A stretch of 16,030 bases of DNA from positions 1 through 16,030 of the forward strand of contig CAMOVS010000007.1 in the NCBI GenBank assembly GCA_946627575.1. Direction: 5' to 3'. Below, one piece after another: positions 6,642-15,993 of this stretch (within the stretch, counting starts at the first letter, position 1; each line of letters opens with the position of its first letter). Source of the DNA: an uncultured Lachnospiraceae bacterium. Its GTDB lineage: Bacteria; Bacillota; Clostridia; Lachnospirales; Lachnospiraceae. The position numbers and the translations under genes are program-made. The notes below the pieces were generated by a model. The model had not been told where the DNA came from and did not search any database. It saw only the letters and a program-made list of their open reading frames with translations.

Positions 6642-6695
6642 ATGTGGATAATATTCAGATCATTATTTTACATTAATTGACATGTGGATAATATT
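6642..6695. repeat. Direct repeat ATGTGGATAATATT, two copies 40 bp apart
   Basis: Copies at 6642-6655 and 6682-6695 are identical over 14 nt. Each contains a consensus minus-strand DnaA box plus a conserved TATT flank. Confidence 0.75.
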
Positions 6696-6774
6696 TTTTC
6701 TATCTACAGGAATTCCACAGGCTCAGACGGGTTCTTTTTTTCTCAAAAATGGCTTAAAAAGGATTTCTCCGGCT

Positions 6775-6838
6775 TTATACACATTTTCCACAGCCCCTAC
6801 TACTATTACTACTAAAATATATTATTTATATATATATG
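6775..6838 (+). other. Basal origin unwinding system: two DnaA boxes, DnaA-trios and AT-rich unwinding element
   Basis: TTATACACA (6775-6783) abuts TTTTCCACA (6784-6792). A short GCCCC run follows, then six 3-nt repeats, (CTA)3-TTA-(CTA)2, at 6797-6814. These are DnaA-trios (3'-GAT-5') on the complementary strand. AAAATATATTATTTATATAT and similar AT-only sequence continues to about 6838. This order (box pair, GC-rich clamp, trios, AT-rich DNA) is the one defined in B. subtilis, where DnaA spreads from the boxes along single-stranded trios to open the duplex. Sequence pattern is direct; activity is by analogy. Confidence 0.9.
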
Positions 6839-6856
6839 TTTTTCCCGGGAAAGGAG

Positions 6857-6865
6857 TTATGCACA
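6857..6865 (+). promoter_or_regulatory. DnaA box between the dnaN SD and start codon
   Basis: TTATGCACA fits TTATNCACA. It fills the unusually long 12-nt spacer between AAGGAG (6851-6856) and the dnaN ATG (6869). Confidence 0.7.
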
Positions 6866-6868
6866 ATC

Positions 6869-7975
6869 ATGAAAGTAATGTGTCAGAAGTCCACTCTGCT
6901 TTCAGCAATCAATAATGTATCCCGCGCCGTGGCATCCAACTCTACCATGGACCTGCTGGAATGCATTCTCATAGAGAGTATAGATGATGACCGAATCCGG
7001 CTGACAGCCAACGATACAGAACTGGGCATCGAGACAAAGATCGAATCCCAGGTTCTTATACCGGGCAAAATCGCTCTCAAGGCAAGATTATTCTCTGATA
7101 TGATAAAAAAGCTGCCTGACAGCGAGGTGATAATCGAGTCGGATGATTTTGGAAAGACTTTTATCAACTGTGAACATGTACACTTTACTCTGATGGGCCT
7201 GGCGGGAGATGATTTCACCCGGCTTCCGGAAATTTCCAGAGACCGTCTGGTGAAGATCTCTCAGTTTGATCTTAAAGAAGTTATAAGACAGACGATTTTC
7301 TCTGCTTCCGTCAATGCTAACAATAAAGTTATGACCGGAGAGCTGTTTCACATAGAAGATAATGTATTGACTGTAACTGCCCTGGACGGGCACAGGATTG
7401 CCGTCCGAAAACTCCTTCTGTCCGCTTCTTATGAACCTGTTGAAGTAATCGTACCGGGAAAGACACTTTCAGAAATTATGAAGATCCTTCCGGGGGAAGC
7501 GGATCGCATGGTCAATATTTTTATCACTGACCGGCATATTCTGTTTGAGATGGATGAAACCATCGTAGTATCAAGACTGCTCCAGGGAAAGTTCTATGAT
7601 CTGGGAAAAATGATTTCCGCAGATTTTGAGACCCGGGTTACTGTAAATAAAATAGCCTTTCTCCAATGTCTGGACAGGGCAACCCTCTTTACTACGGATT
7701 CTGAAAAGAGGCCCATCATCCTTCAGATCGAAGATGATGTCATGAATATGAGGATTAACTCTCCCATAGGTCAGATGAATGACAAGCTGGATATCGGAAG
7801 AGAGGGCAAGGAGATCCGGATCGGATTTGATCCCAAGTTTCTGGTGGATGTACTGAGAGTGGTTGATGAAGAGGATATATCCTTATATATGATGAATCCC
7901 ATTGCCCCCTGTATTATTAAAAATGATGAAGAAAGCTATTTCTATCTGATTCTTCCCATCAATGTTAATAATTGA
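6869..7975 (+). CDS. dnaN: DnaN, DNA polymerase III beta sliding clamp
   Basis: Forms the ring-shaped dimer that tethers the replicative polymerase to DNA and recruits many partner proteins. It is 368 aa, the normal length for three clamp domains. MKVMCQKSTLLSAINNVSRAV is the usual clamp opening, and ALDGHRIAVRK marks the middle domain. The C-terminus ends LPINVNN. The ATG at 6869 is chosen because it gives this standard N-terminus. An upstream in-frame ATG at 6836 lies in the AT-rich unwinding element with no SD. The AAGGAG SD is 12 nt from the start, longer than usual, and the spacer contains a DnaA box. It is followed after 9 nt by yaaA, whose SD overlaps the dnaN stop, so the two are translationally linked. 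Confidence 0.97.
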   Translation: MKVMCQKSTLLSAINNVSRAVASNSTMDLLECILIESIDDDRIRLTANDTELGIETKIESQVLIPGKIALKARLFSDMIKKLPDSEVIIESDDFGKTFINCEHVHFTLMGLAGDDFTRLPEISRDRLVKISQFDLKEVIRQTIFSASVNANNKVMTGELFHIEDNVLTVTALDGHRIAVRKLLLSASYEPVEVIVPGKTLSEIMKILPGEADRMVNIFITDRHILFEMDETIVVSRLLQGKFYDLGKMISADFETRVTVNKIAFLQCLDRATLFTTDSEKRPIILQIEDDVMNMRINSPIGQMNDKLDIGREGKEIRIGFDPKFLVDVLRVVDEEDISLYMMNPIAPCIIKNDEESYFYLILPINVNN

Positions 7976-7984
7976 GGATCTGCC

Positions 7985-8209
7985 ATGAATGTATTGAAAT
8001 TAAAAGATGAATTTATTAAGCTGGGTCAGGCCTTGAAGGCCTCCGGTCTGGTGTCTTCCGGGGTAGATGCCAAGTATGTCATCTCCGAGGGGATGGTTAA
8101 GGTAGACGGAGAAGTTGAATTAAGACGGGGAAAGAAGCTTTATGATGGTTCGCTGGTAGAGTATGATGGAGAATCAGTCCGCATTGAAGCAGCATCCCAT
8201 GAAGAATAG
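7985..8209 (+). CDS. yaaA: YaaA, S4-domain RNA-binding protein
   Basis: A 74-aa S4-like RNA-binding protein, the small gene found between dnaN and recF in most Firmicutes (also called rlbA in some annotations). The core SSGVDAKYVISEGMVKVDGE and the following basic RRGKKL are the S4 alpha-L RNA-binding fold pattern. Its role is thought to be in ribosome assembly, but this is not settled. It starts at an ATG with GAGGAT from the dnaN end as SD, 9 nt after the dnaN stop. A 79-bp gap to recF follows. Identity by motif plus position is strong; molecular function is less so. Confidence 0.93.
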   Translation: MNVLKLKDEFIKLGQALKASGLVSSGVDAKYVISEGMVKVDGEVELRRGKKLYDGSLVEYDGESVRIEAASHEE

Positions 8210-8288
8210 ATCGGCCGGATCGGAAAACAATTCATATGGATCAGGTGAGAGTCCTTCGACATCTGAGCCAAGGATAAGAGGAAGTAAG

Positions 8289-9380
8289 ATGTTTATCGAA
8301 TCAGTAGAATTATACCATTATAGAAATCTTGATTCGATGAAGATTAATCTGTCTCCCGGGGTTAACATATTCTTCGGGGACAACGCCCAGGGAAAAACGA
8401 ATTTTCTGGAATCGGTTTATGTCAGCAGTACCACCCGATCCCACAGGGGAAGCCGTGATAAAGACCTGATATGTTTTGATCATGAAGAAGCCCATATCCG
8501 TGTCATCTTCCATAAAAAGGAACTGTCCCATCGCATGGATGTTCATCTTAGAAAGAAACATGCCAGAGGAATAGCCATTGATGGAGTGGCGGCCAGAAAA
8601 AGCAGCCAGATTATGGGAATGATCCCCGTGGTATTCTTTTCACCGGAGGACCTGTCTATTATAAAAAGCGGACCGGCCGGAAGAAGAAGATTTATGGATA
8701 TGGAGCTTTCCCAGCTGGATCCTGTCTATCTGAGCCATCTTATCCGTTACAATAAGGTCTTATCAGAGAGAAATAATCTTCTCAAACAGATACGTATCTA
8801 TCCCACATTACTGGAAACTCTGGATGGATGGAACCGCCAGCTGCTTCAATCAGGTATCTATATTATTAAAAAGAGAAGAGAGTTCATCTTACATATAGAT
8901 CAACTGATGAAGAGGATACACAGCGATCTTTCCGGAGGAAAAGAGTGGATCGATGTCAGTTATGAATGTCATACTTCGGAGCAAGAGTATGAAGCTTTGC
9001 TGAAGGAAAGGCAGGATAAAGATATTGAGTCCGGTACTACAACCGTCGGTCCCCACCGTGATGACATTCGATTTACCATAAAAAATATCGATATAAGGCG
9101 GTTCGGGTCCCAGGGACAGCAGAGAACGGCGGCCCTGGCTCTCAAACTTTCCGAGATATATCTGATCGAGGAGATGCAGGGAGAAAAGCCGGTGCTTCTC
9201 CTGGATGATGTGCTCTCTGAGCTGGATAGTCACCGGCAGAAATGGCTTCTTCACCATATCAGAGATATTCAGACCCTGGTAACCTGTACAGGTCTGGATG
9301 AATTCGTAAACAGCAGGATACAGATTGATAAACTTTTCCGGGTGCAGGATGGGTTGATAGAAGAGTATAAGAGCAATTAA
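8289..9380 (+). CDS. recF: RecF, DNA repair and recombination ATPase
   Basis: An SMC-like ATPase that, with RecO and RecR, loads RecA at gapped DNA. It is 363 aa from the ATG at 8289, the usual length. Walker A is GDNAQGKT (30-37), followed by GPHRDD (254-259), the ABC-type signature SQGQQRT (274-280) and Walker B VLLLDDVLSELD (302-313). The frame is open 42 codons further upstream, overlapping yaaA. That lead is low-complexity and unlike RecF, while the chosen ATG has AGAGG 7 nt upstream and gives the standard MFIESVELYHYRNL start. It sits between yaaA and gyrB in the conserved order. A 151-bp gap before gyrB holds a poor imperfect hairpin near 9439-9470 and no convincing promoter. Confidence 0.96.
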   Translation: MFIESVELYHYRNLDSMKINLSPGVNIFFGDNAQGKTNFLESVYVSSTTRSHRGSRDKDLICFDHEEAHIRVIFHKKELSHRMDVHLRKKHARGIAIDGVAARKSSQIMGMIPVVFFSPEDLSIIKSGPAGRRRFMDMELSQLDPVYLSHLIRYNKVLSERNNLLKQIRIYPTLLETLDGWNRQLLQSGIYIIKKRREFILHIDQLMKRIHSDLSGGKEWIDVSYECHTSEQEYEALLKERQDKDIESGTTTVGPHRDDIRFTIKNIDIRRFGSQGQQRTAALALKLSEIYLIEEMQGEKPVLLLDDVLSELDSHRQKWLLHHIRDIQTLVTCTGLDEFVNSRIQIDKLFRVQDGLIEEYKSN

Positions 9381-9519
9381 GTAAGCGAGTTTTGAACTAT
9401 AAGCATAGCAACAAAACAAACACAGAGAAGGAGCCGATTACGTCCGTGCAAGTAAAGCGGCACGTCAACGGAATAGAGCATCCGAATATCTTGATAAGTG
9501 TATAAAGTATTAGTTATAG

Positions 9520-11469
<1,950 letters not shown>

Positions 11470-11483
11470 GATTGCTATGAAAG

Positions 11484-11499
11484 CATCATTATAATGATG
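11484..11499. repeat. 16-bp perfect palindrome in the gyrB-gyrA gap
   Basis: CATCATTATAATGATG is its own reverse complement, with no loop or T-tract, so it is not an intrinsic terminator. It includes a TATAAT (11490-11495) without a recognisable -35. Confidence 0.6.
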
Positions 11500-11544
11500 G
11501 AATAGTATCTGATAATTTGTTCAATCATTCGGATGGAGGAAAAT

Positions 11545-14070
11545 ATGGACGACAGCACTATTTTTGATAATATAAATGAAATTGATCTGAAACAGACGAT
11601 GGAGAGTTCCTATATTGATTACGCCATGAGTGTCATTGTATCCCGAGCTCTTCCGGATGTCAGGGATGGATTGAAACCGGTTCAAAGAAGAATTCTTCAT
11701 TCGATGATTGAGCTCAATAACGGCCCTGATAAGCCTCACAGAAAGTGTGCCCGTATCGTAGGTGATACCATGGGTAAATATCACCCACACGGTGATTCCT
11801 CTATATACGGTGCCCTGGTTAATCTGGCCCAGGAATGGTCCACCCGTTATCCTCTGGTAGACGGGCATGGAAACTTTGGGTCCGTAGACGGTGACGGTGC
11901 CGCCGCCATGCGTTACACAGAGGCAAGACTTTCCAAAATATCCATGGAGATGACAGCCGATATCAATAAGGATACTGTGGATTTTGTTCCTAACTTTGAT
12001 GAGACGGAAAAAGAACCCAGTGTTCTTCCCTCCCGATTTCCCAATCTTATGGTAAATGGGGCTCAAGGCATTGCCGTAGGTATGGCCACCAATATTCCTC
12101 CTCATAACCTGACAGAGACCATCAATGGCGTTCTTAAGATCATTGAGAATCAGATCGAGGAAGACAGGGATACTTCCATCGAAGAACTGATGGATATCAT
12201 CACAGGTCCGAATTTTCCCACCGGTGCCATGATTCTTGGAAGGAAAGAGATTGAGCGGGCTTATCTTACCGGCAGGGGAAAGATTAAGGTGAGGGCTGTG
12301 ACCAGCATTGAGCCAATGCAGAATGGTAAACAGAGGATCATCGTCACCGAAATTCCCTATATGGTAAATAAAGCCAGATTGATCGAAAAGATCGCATCTC
12401 TGGTAAGAGAAAAGAGAGTGGATGGCATCACTGACCTTCGTGACGAATCGGATCGTCATGGTATGCGAATCTGCATTGAGACCCGAAAGGACGCCAATGC
12501 CAATGTCATCCTTAATCAACTTTATAAGCATACCCAGCTGCAGGATACCTTTGGCGTCAATATGCTGGCCCTGGTAGATAACCAGCCCAAGGTTCTGAAT
12601 CTCAAAGAGATGCTGACTGCCTATCTGGACCACCAGAAGGAAGTCGTTACCCGAAGAACCGAATACGAGTTAAATAAAGCCCGGGAAAGAGCTCATATAC
12701 TGGAAGGACTTTTAAAAGCTCTTGATTTCATTGATGAAGTTATTCAGATCATCCGGAGCTCCGCCAATGTCACCGAAGCCAGGGAGCGCCTGATGGAAAG
12801 ATTTGAATTCTCTCAGGCCCAGGCCCAGGCGATCGCTGATATGCGTCTCCGTGCTCTGACCGGATTGGAAAGAGAGAAGCTGCAGGGAGAATACGACGAA
12901 CTTCAGGGAAAAATCGCCGAATATGTCGCTATTCTTTCTGATAAAAAGGTTCTTTTAGGCGTAATTCGTGATGAGATAACAATTATCAGAGATAAATATG
13001 GTGATGAGAGAAGAACTTCCATAGAGATGGATGTTGAGGACATCAGTGATGAAAGACTGATTCCGGCTAAGGATACCGTCATCACATACTCAGGCCTGGG
13101 TTATATCAAGAGGATGGAAGCTGATCTCTTTAAGAGTCAGAACCGCGGCGGTAAAGGAATCCGGGGGATGAACACCATCAATGATGACCAGATCGACCAG
13201 ATCATTATGTCCCATACCCATGATTATATTTATTTCTTTACCAATAAAGGAAGAGTCTACCGTCTTAAAGGTTATGAGATTCCCGAATCAGGAAGAACCG
13301 CAAGAGGAGTAAATATTATTAATCTGATTCCCCTTCAGCCTGATGAAAATATTTCCGCTATGGTCCCTGCCAGTCAGCAAGAGGAGGGAGAATACCTTGT
13401 CATGGCCACAAAGAAGGGCATGATTAAGAAGACCAGGGTAGACGAATACAATAACATCCGTAAAAATGGTCTCAATGCTATTGTTCTCCGTGACGATGAC
13501 AGGCTGATTGACGTAAGAATTGCAGCCGAGGATGAAGAGATCTATATGGCAACCCGTGAAGGTATGAGTATTCATTTCCCAATAAGTGATGTAAGAAATA
13601 CCGGAAGAAATTCCATGGGTGTCATCGGCATGAAGCTGAATCCTGATGATGAAGTCATCGGCATGCAGGTCGGATCGGATGGAGAAGATATCCTTATTGT
13701 ATCCGAATATGGCATGGGGAAAAGAACCTCCGTGGACGAATATAAGATCCAGAGAAGAGGAGGGAAGGGGCTGATCTCCTATAAGATCAATGAGAAAACC
13801 GGTAAAGTCATCGGTATGAAACTGATCTCCGATGATGAAGAGATCATGATGATTACCACGGAAGGAATCATCATCCAGATCCGCTGTGGTGACATCTCAG
13901 TGATTGGAAGAAATACATCCGGCGTCAAATTAATTGACCTGGACAAAGAACAGGATGTCAAGGTAGCCAGCATAGCCAAAGTTCGTCTCTTTGAGACAGA
14001 TGAAGAAGATTCTGAGGAAGAAGAAAGTCAGGAAGAGTCGACTTTAGAATCCGGGGAAGAATCATTATGA
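11545..14070 (+). CDS. gyrA: GyrA, DNA gyrase subunit A
   Basis: DNA-breaking and wrapping subunit of gyrase. It is 841 aa. The catalytic tyrosine is Y124 in [10 protein letters not shown]. The quinolone region reads [13 protein letters not shown], with S85 and G89 at the positions of E. coli S83 and D87. The C-terminal beta-pinwheel starts near 510. It carries QNRGGKG (532-538) in the first blade, where the GyrA box needed for supercoiling belongs, and an exact QRRGGKG again at 736-742. The last 25 residues are mostly Glu, Asp and Ser, like the acidic tails that tune gyrase wrapping elsewhere. An ATG 12 nt earlier is in frame, but it forms part of the SD ATGGAGGA that serves the ATG at 11545. 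GyrA rather than ParC is supported by the box and by gyrB directly upstream. Confidence 0.97.
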   Translation: MDDSTIFDNINEIDLKQTMESSYIDYAMSVIVSRALPDVRDGLKPVQRRILHSMIELNNGPDKPHRKCARIVGDTMGKYHPHGDSSIYGALVNLAQEWSTRYPLVDGHGNFGSVDGDGAAAMRYTEARLSKISMEMTADINKDTVDFVPNFDETEKEPSVLPSRFPNLMVNGAQGIAVGMATNIPPHNLTETINGVLKIIENQIEEDRDTSIEELMDIITGPNFPTGAMILGRKEIERAYLTGRGKIKVRAVTSIEPMQNGKQRIIVTEIPYMVNKARLIEKIASLVREKRVDGITDLRDESDRHGMRICIETRKDANANVILNQLYKHTQLQDTFGVNMLALVDNQPKVLNLKEMLTAYLDHQKEVVTRRTEYELNKARERAHILEGLLKALDFIDEVIQIIRSSANVTEARERLMERFEFSQAQAQAIADMRLRALTGLEREKLQGEYDELQGKIAEYVAILSDKKVLLGVIRDEITIIRDKYGDERRTSIEMDVEDISDERLIPAKDTVITYSGLGYIKRMEADLFKSQNRGGKGIRGMNTINDDQIDQIIMSHTHDYIYFFTNKGRVYRLKGYEIPESGRTARGVNIINLIPLQPDENISAMVPASQQEEGEYLVMATKKGMIKKTRVDEYNNIRKNGLNAIVLRDDDRLIDVRIAAEDEEIYMATREGMSIHFPISDVRNTGRNSMGVIGMKLNPDDEVIGMQVGSDGEDILIVSEYGMGKRTSVDEYKIQRRGGKGLISYKINEKTGKVIGMKLISDDEEIMMITTEGIIIQIRCGDISVIGRNTSGVKLIDLDKEQDVKVASIAKVRLFETDEEDSEEEESQEESTLESGEESL

Positions 14071-14093
14071 TATAAAAGATCACCTGTTATAAT
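14065..14093 (+). promoter_or_regulatory. Extended -10 promoter for the fumarase genes
   Basis: TGTTATAAT (14085-14093) is a perfect extended -10. A weak -35, TTATGA (14065-14070), lies 17 bp upstream and overlaps the gyrA stop codon. Start would be near 14100, about 40 nt before the fumarase alpha gene. Confidence 0.55.
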
Positions 14094-14141
14094 CGAGTCC
14101 TGAATTATTCAAAGCAGCATAGGGACGGGAAAGGGAATAAG

Positions 14142-14984
14142 ATGAAGAATATTCATGTGAATGATATTATAAAAAATATCAAAGAAATGTGTATCGAAGC
14201 CAATTATTATCTGTCCGATGATATGAAGGCAGCTCTTGATCAGGCTTATAACGATGAAGAAAATCCCCTTGGAAAACAAATTCTGTCCCAGCTGCAGGAT
14301 AATCTGTCTATAGCCGGCCGGGATCAGATTCCTATATGTCAGGATACCGGCATGGCTGTGGTATTTCTTAAAGTAGGACAGGAGGTCCACATAGAAGGAG
14401 GATCACTTACAGAAGCGGTGCACGAAGGGGTCAGGCAGGGTTATGTATCCGGCTATCTTAGAAAATCCGTTGTAGCTGATCCTCTGATCCGAAAGAATAC
14501 CCAGGATAATACCCCTGCAGTGATCCACTATGACATAGTTCCTGGAGATCATTTGGAAATAACCATAGCCCCCAAGGGCTTTGGCAGTGAAAACATGAGC
14601 CGTATCATCATGCTCAAACCTGCAGATGGGGAAGAGGGCGTAAAAAATGCCATCATAGACGCTGTTAAGAATGCCGGTCCTAATGCCTGTCCTCCCCTGG
14701 TTGTAGGTGTGGGTATAGGAGGAACCTTTGAAAAGGCGGCTATCATGGCCAAACAAGCTCTCCTTCGCCGTGTAGGAGAAAGGGCTGAGTCGGATCATAT
14801 TCGAAAGATAGAAGAAGAAGTTCTTACAGAAGTGAATAAGCTGGGAATCGGTCCTGCCGGACTGGGAGGGAGAATTACTGCCCTCACTGTCAATATCAAT
14901 ACATATGCCACACATATAGCAGGGCTTCCGGTTGCCATTAACATGTGCTGCCATGTGAACCGGCATGTAAGCCGCACTCTGTAA
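14142..14984 (+). CDS. fumA: Class I fumarate hydratase, alpha (N-terminal) subunit
   Basis: The Fe-S subunit of an oxygen-sensitive two-subunit hydratase that interconverts fumarate and L-malate. It is 280 aa, matching the N-terminal half of single-chain class I fumarases. Candidate ligands of the catalytic [4Fe-4S] cluster are C66 in PICQDTGM, C183 in NACPP and C269 or C270 in NMCCHVNRH. The start has AAAGGGA 5-6 nt upstream, a moderate SD. The beta subunit follows 78 bp downstream on the same strand. L-tartrate dehydratase (TtdA) has the same fold, and substrate cannot be separated by eye. Fumarase is preferred because this pair is a common housekeeping set in anaerobic Clostridia. In such a cell it would serve an incomplete reductive TCA branch. 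The symbol is a family-based label. Confidence 0.87.
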   Translation: MKNIHVNDIIKNIKEMCIEANYYLSDDMKAALDQAYNDEENPLGKQILSQLQDNLSIAGRDQIPICQDTGMAVVFLKVGQEVHIEGGSLTEAVHEGVRQGYVSGYLRKSVVADPLIRKNTQDNTPAVIHYDIVPGDHLEITIAPKGFGSENMSRIIMLKPADGEEGVKNAIIDAVKNAGPNACPPLVVGVGIGGTFEKAAIMAKQALLRRVGERAESDHIRKIEEEVLTEVNKLGIGPAGLGGRITALTVNINTYATHIAGLPVAINMCCHVNRHVSRTL

Positions 14985-15062
14985 AATAATTATTTGATCA
15001 TAAATAGATCAGCGGTGTGTGGATTATTATATAAAAGATCTTTTAAGGTGAAAGGAAAAAAG

Positions 15063-15626
15063 ATGGATAGAAAAATGATTGTACCATTTGAAAATGATGA
15101 CTATCTATCATTACGATCCGGAGACATGGTTTATCTGTCTGGAATTATCTATACTGCCAGAGATGCTGCCCACAAGAGAATGTATGAATCCATGAAGAAA
15201 GGTGAATCTTTACCTATAGAATTAAAGGGAAACATTCTTTACTATCTTGGACCCAGCCCCTCAAGACCGGGGCAGGTTATTGGGTCAGCCGGTCCTACAA
15301 CTTCCAGCAGGATGGACAAGTATACTCCGGATATGCTGGATGCAGGGCTTAGAGCTATGATCGGTAAAGGAAAGAGATCAGAAGAAGTGATACAGGCTAT
15401 TCAAAGGAACAAAGCGGTTTATTTTGCTGCCATAGGAGGGGCGGGGGCTCTCCTGTCCCAGTGTATAAAAAAGGCAGAAATCGTAGCCTATGAAGACCTG
15501 GGAACTGAAGCAATCCGGAAATTATATATAGAAGATCTTCCTGTCGTAGTCATTATTGACAGCCAGGGAAATAATCTCTATAAAACAGCTGTTGACCAAT
15601 GGAGAATGAAAGACAGTACCTTCTGA
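15063..15626 (+). CDS. fumB: Class I fumarate hydratase, beta (C-terminal) subunit
   Basis: The second subunit of the hydratase, 187 aa, matching the C-terminal swivelling domain of class I fumarases. It carries GIIYTARDAAHKRM (27-40), whose T31, R33, D34, H37 and K38 match the family's active-site segment, and GPTTSSRMD (77-85), which shapes the substrate site. The frame is open for 23 more codons upstream, but that stretch starts at TTG, has no SD and is unlike the family. The ATG at 15063 has AAAGGA about 8 nt before it. The 78-bp gap after the alpha gene includes a 12-bp palindrome, AAAAGATCTTTT, and no evident promoter. Tartrate dehydratase beta is the alternative. Works as an obligate complex with the alpha subunit. 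Confidence 0.87.
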   Translation: MDRKMIVPFENDDYLSLRSGDMVYLSGIIYTARDAAHKRMYESMKKGESLPIELKGNILYYLGPSPSRPGQVIGSAGPTTSSRMDKYTPDMLDAGLRAMIGKGKRSEEVIQAIQRNKAVYFAAIGGAGALLSQCIKKAEIVAYEDLGTEAIRKLYIEDLPVVVIIDSQGNNLYKTAVDQWRMKDSTF

Positions 15627-15691
15627 TTAGTGAGTAATTCTCTTTAAAAGATTCGTGCATTAGAATTCGTAAGAAAAAATAAATAATTATC

Positions 15692-15720
15692 TTGACAGTA
15701 AGGATGATTTTTGTTAGTAT
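15692..15720 (+). promoter_or_regulatory. Promoter of the tRNA-Ser gene
   Basis: Consensus TTGACA (15692-15697), 17-bp spacer, TAGTAT (15715-15720). The upstream 25 bp are almost pure A/T, like an UP element. Transcription would start near 15727. The 50-nt leader holds two small hairpins (15728-15745 and 15752-15767) that might guide processing. Confidence 0.75.
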
Positions 15721-15776
15721 AAATAAGCACTTTCCGCAGAGAGTGTAACTGAATAATTCCTATTATTTAGGCATAT

Positions 15777-15864
15777 GGAGAAGTACTCAAGTGGCTGAAG
15801 AGGCGCCCCTGCTAAGGGTGTAGATCGTGAGAGCGGTGCGAGGGTTCAAATCCCTCCTTCTCCG
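15777..15864 (+). tRNA. tRNA-Ser (anticodon GCU)
   Basis: An 88-nt class II tRNA. The acceptor stem GGAGAAG (15777-15783) pairs with CTTCTCC (15857-15863), and the discriminator base is G15864. The anticodon GCT is at 15811-15813 in a CTGCTAA loop with a 5-bp stem containing one G-U pair. A long variable arm (about 15821-15839), typical of serine tRNAs, precedes the T arm GAGGG-TTCAAAT-CCCTC (15840-15856). The 3' CCA is not encoded. It decodes AGC and AGU. Confidence 0.97.
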
Positions 15865-15901
15865 TATTATTTTTCACCCTTTTTTAAGAGTAAAAATAAT
15901 A
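15865..15901 (+). terminator. Possible terminator after tRNA-Ser
   Basis: TATTATTTTT (15865-15874) pairs with AAAAATAATA (15892-15901) around a 17-nt loop containing a run of six T. The stem is pure A/T and has no T-tract after it, so it is a poor intrinsic terminator. The repeat is real, but its role is uncertain. Confidence 0.35.
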
Positions 15902-15958
15902 AAAATATCCATTTATTAGATCACAGAATTTTAGAAATAAATTTTAGTAAATTTGTTC

Positions 15959-15987
15959 TTGACAGGCATTTGCCTCTGTGATAATAT
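15959..15987 (+). promoter_or_regulatory. Strong extended -10 promoter, probably of an rRNA operon
   Basis: TTGACA (15959-15964), 17-bp spacer, then TGATAATAT, which is an extended -10 with TAATAT at 15982-15987. The 50 bp upstream are strongly AT-rich, like an UP element. The start would be near 15994. Confidence 0.75.
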
Positions 15988-15993
15988 ATGGAA

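Larger units (their letters stand above)
6526..6868. other. oriC: oriC, right half (dnaA-dnaN intergenic region)
   Basis: No gene is present. After the dnaA inverted repeat, minus-strand boxes TGTGGATAA occur at 6643-6651 and 6683-6691, with one-mismatch boxes at 6586-6594 and 6598-6606. Plus-strand boxes TTATACACA (6775-6783) and TTTTCCACA (6784-6792) lead into DnaA-trios and an AT-rich stretch up to 6838. A further box, TTATGCACA, lies at 6857-6865 within the dnaN ribosome-binding region. TTGACA at 6677-6682 overlaps a box and could be a -35, but no good -10 follows at 17 bp, so the dnaN promoter is unresolved. The layout matches the B. subtilis unwinding side of oriC. Confidence 0.93.

Noticed and set aside
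8163..8288. 42-codon N-terminal extension of RecF
   Set aside because: Overlaps yaaA, is low in complexity and unlike RecF, and the internal ATG has a good SD.
9439..9470. Imperfect hairpin in the recF-gyrB gap
   Set aside because: Stem is interrupted by mismatches and bulges and has no T-tract; no evidence of function.
11521..12633. 370-codon minus-strand frame opposite gyrA
   Set aside because: Antisense to the conserved GyrA breakage domain; no SD or family motif.
15635..15667. Inverted repeat AATTCT/AGAATT after the fumarase beta gene as a terminator
   Set aside because: Only 6 bp with a 20-nt loop and no T-tract; not convincing.
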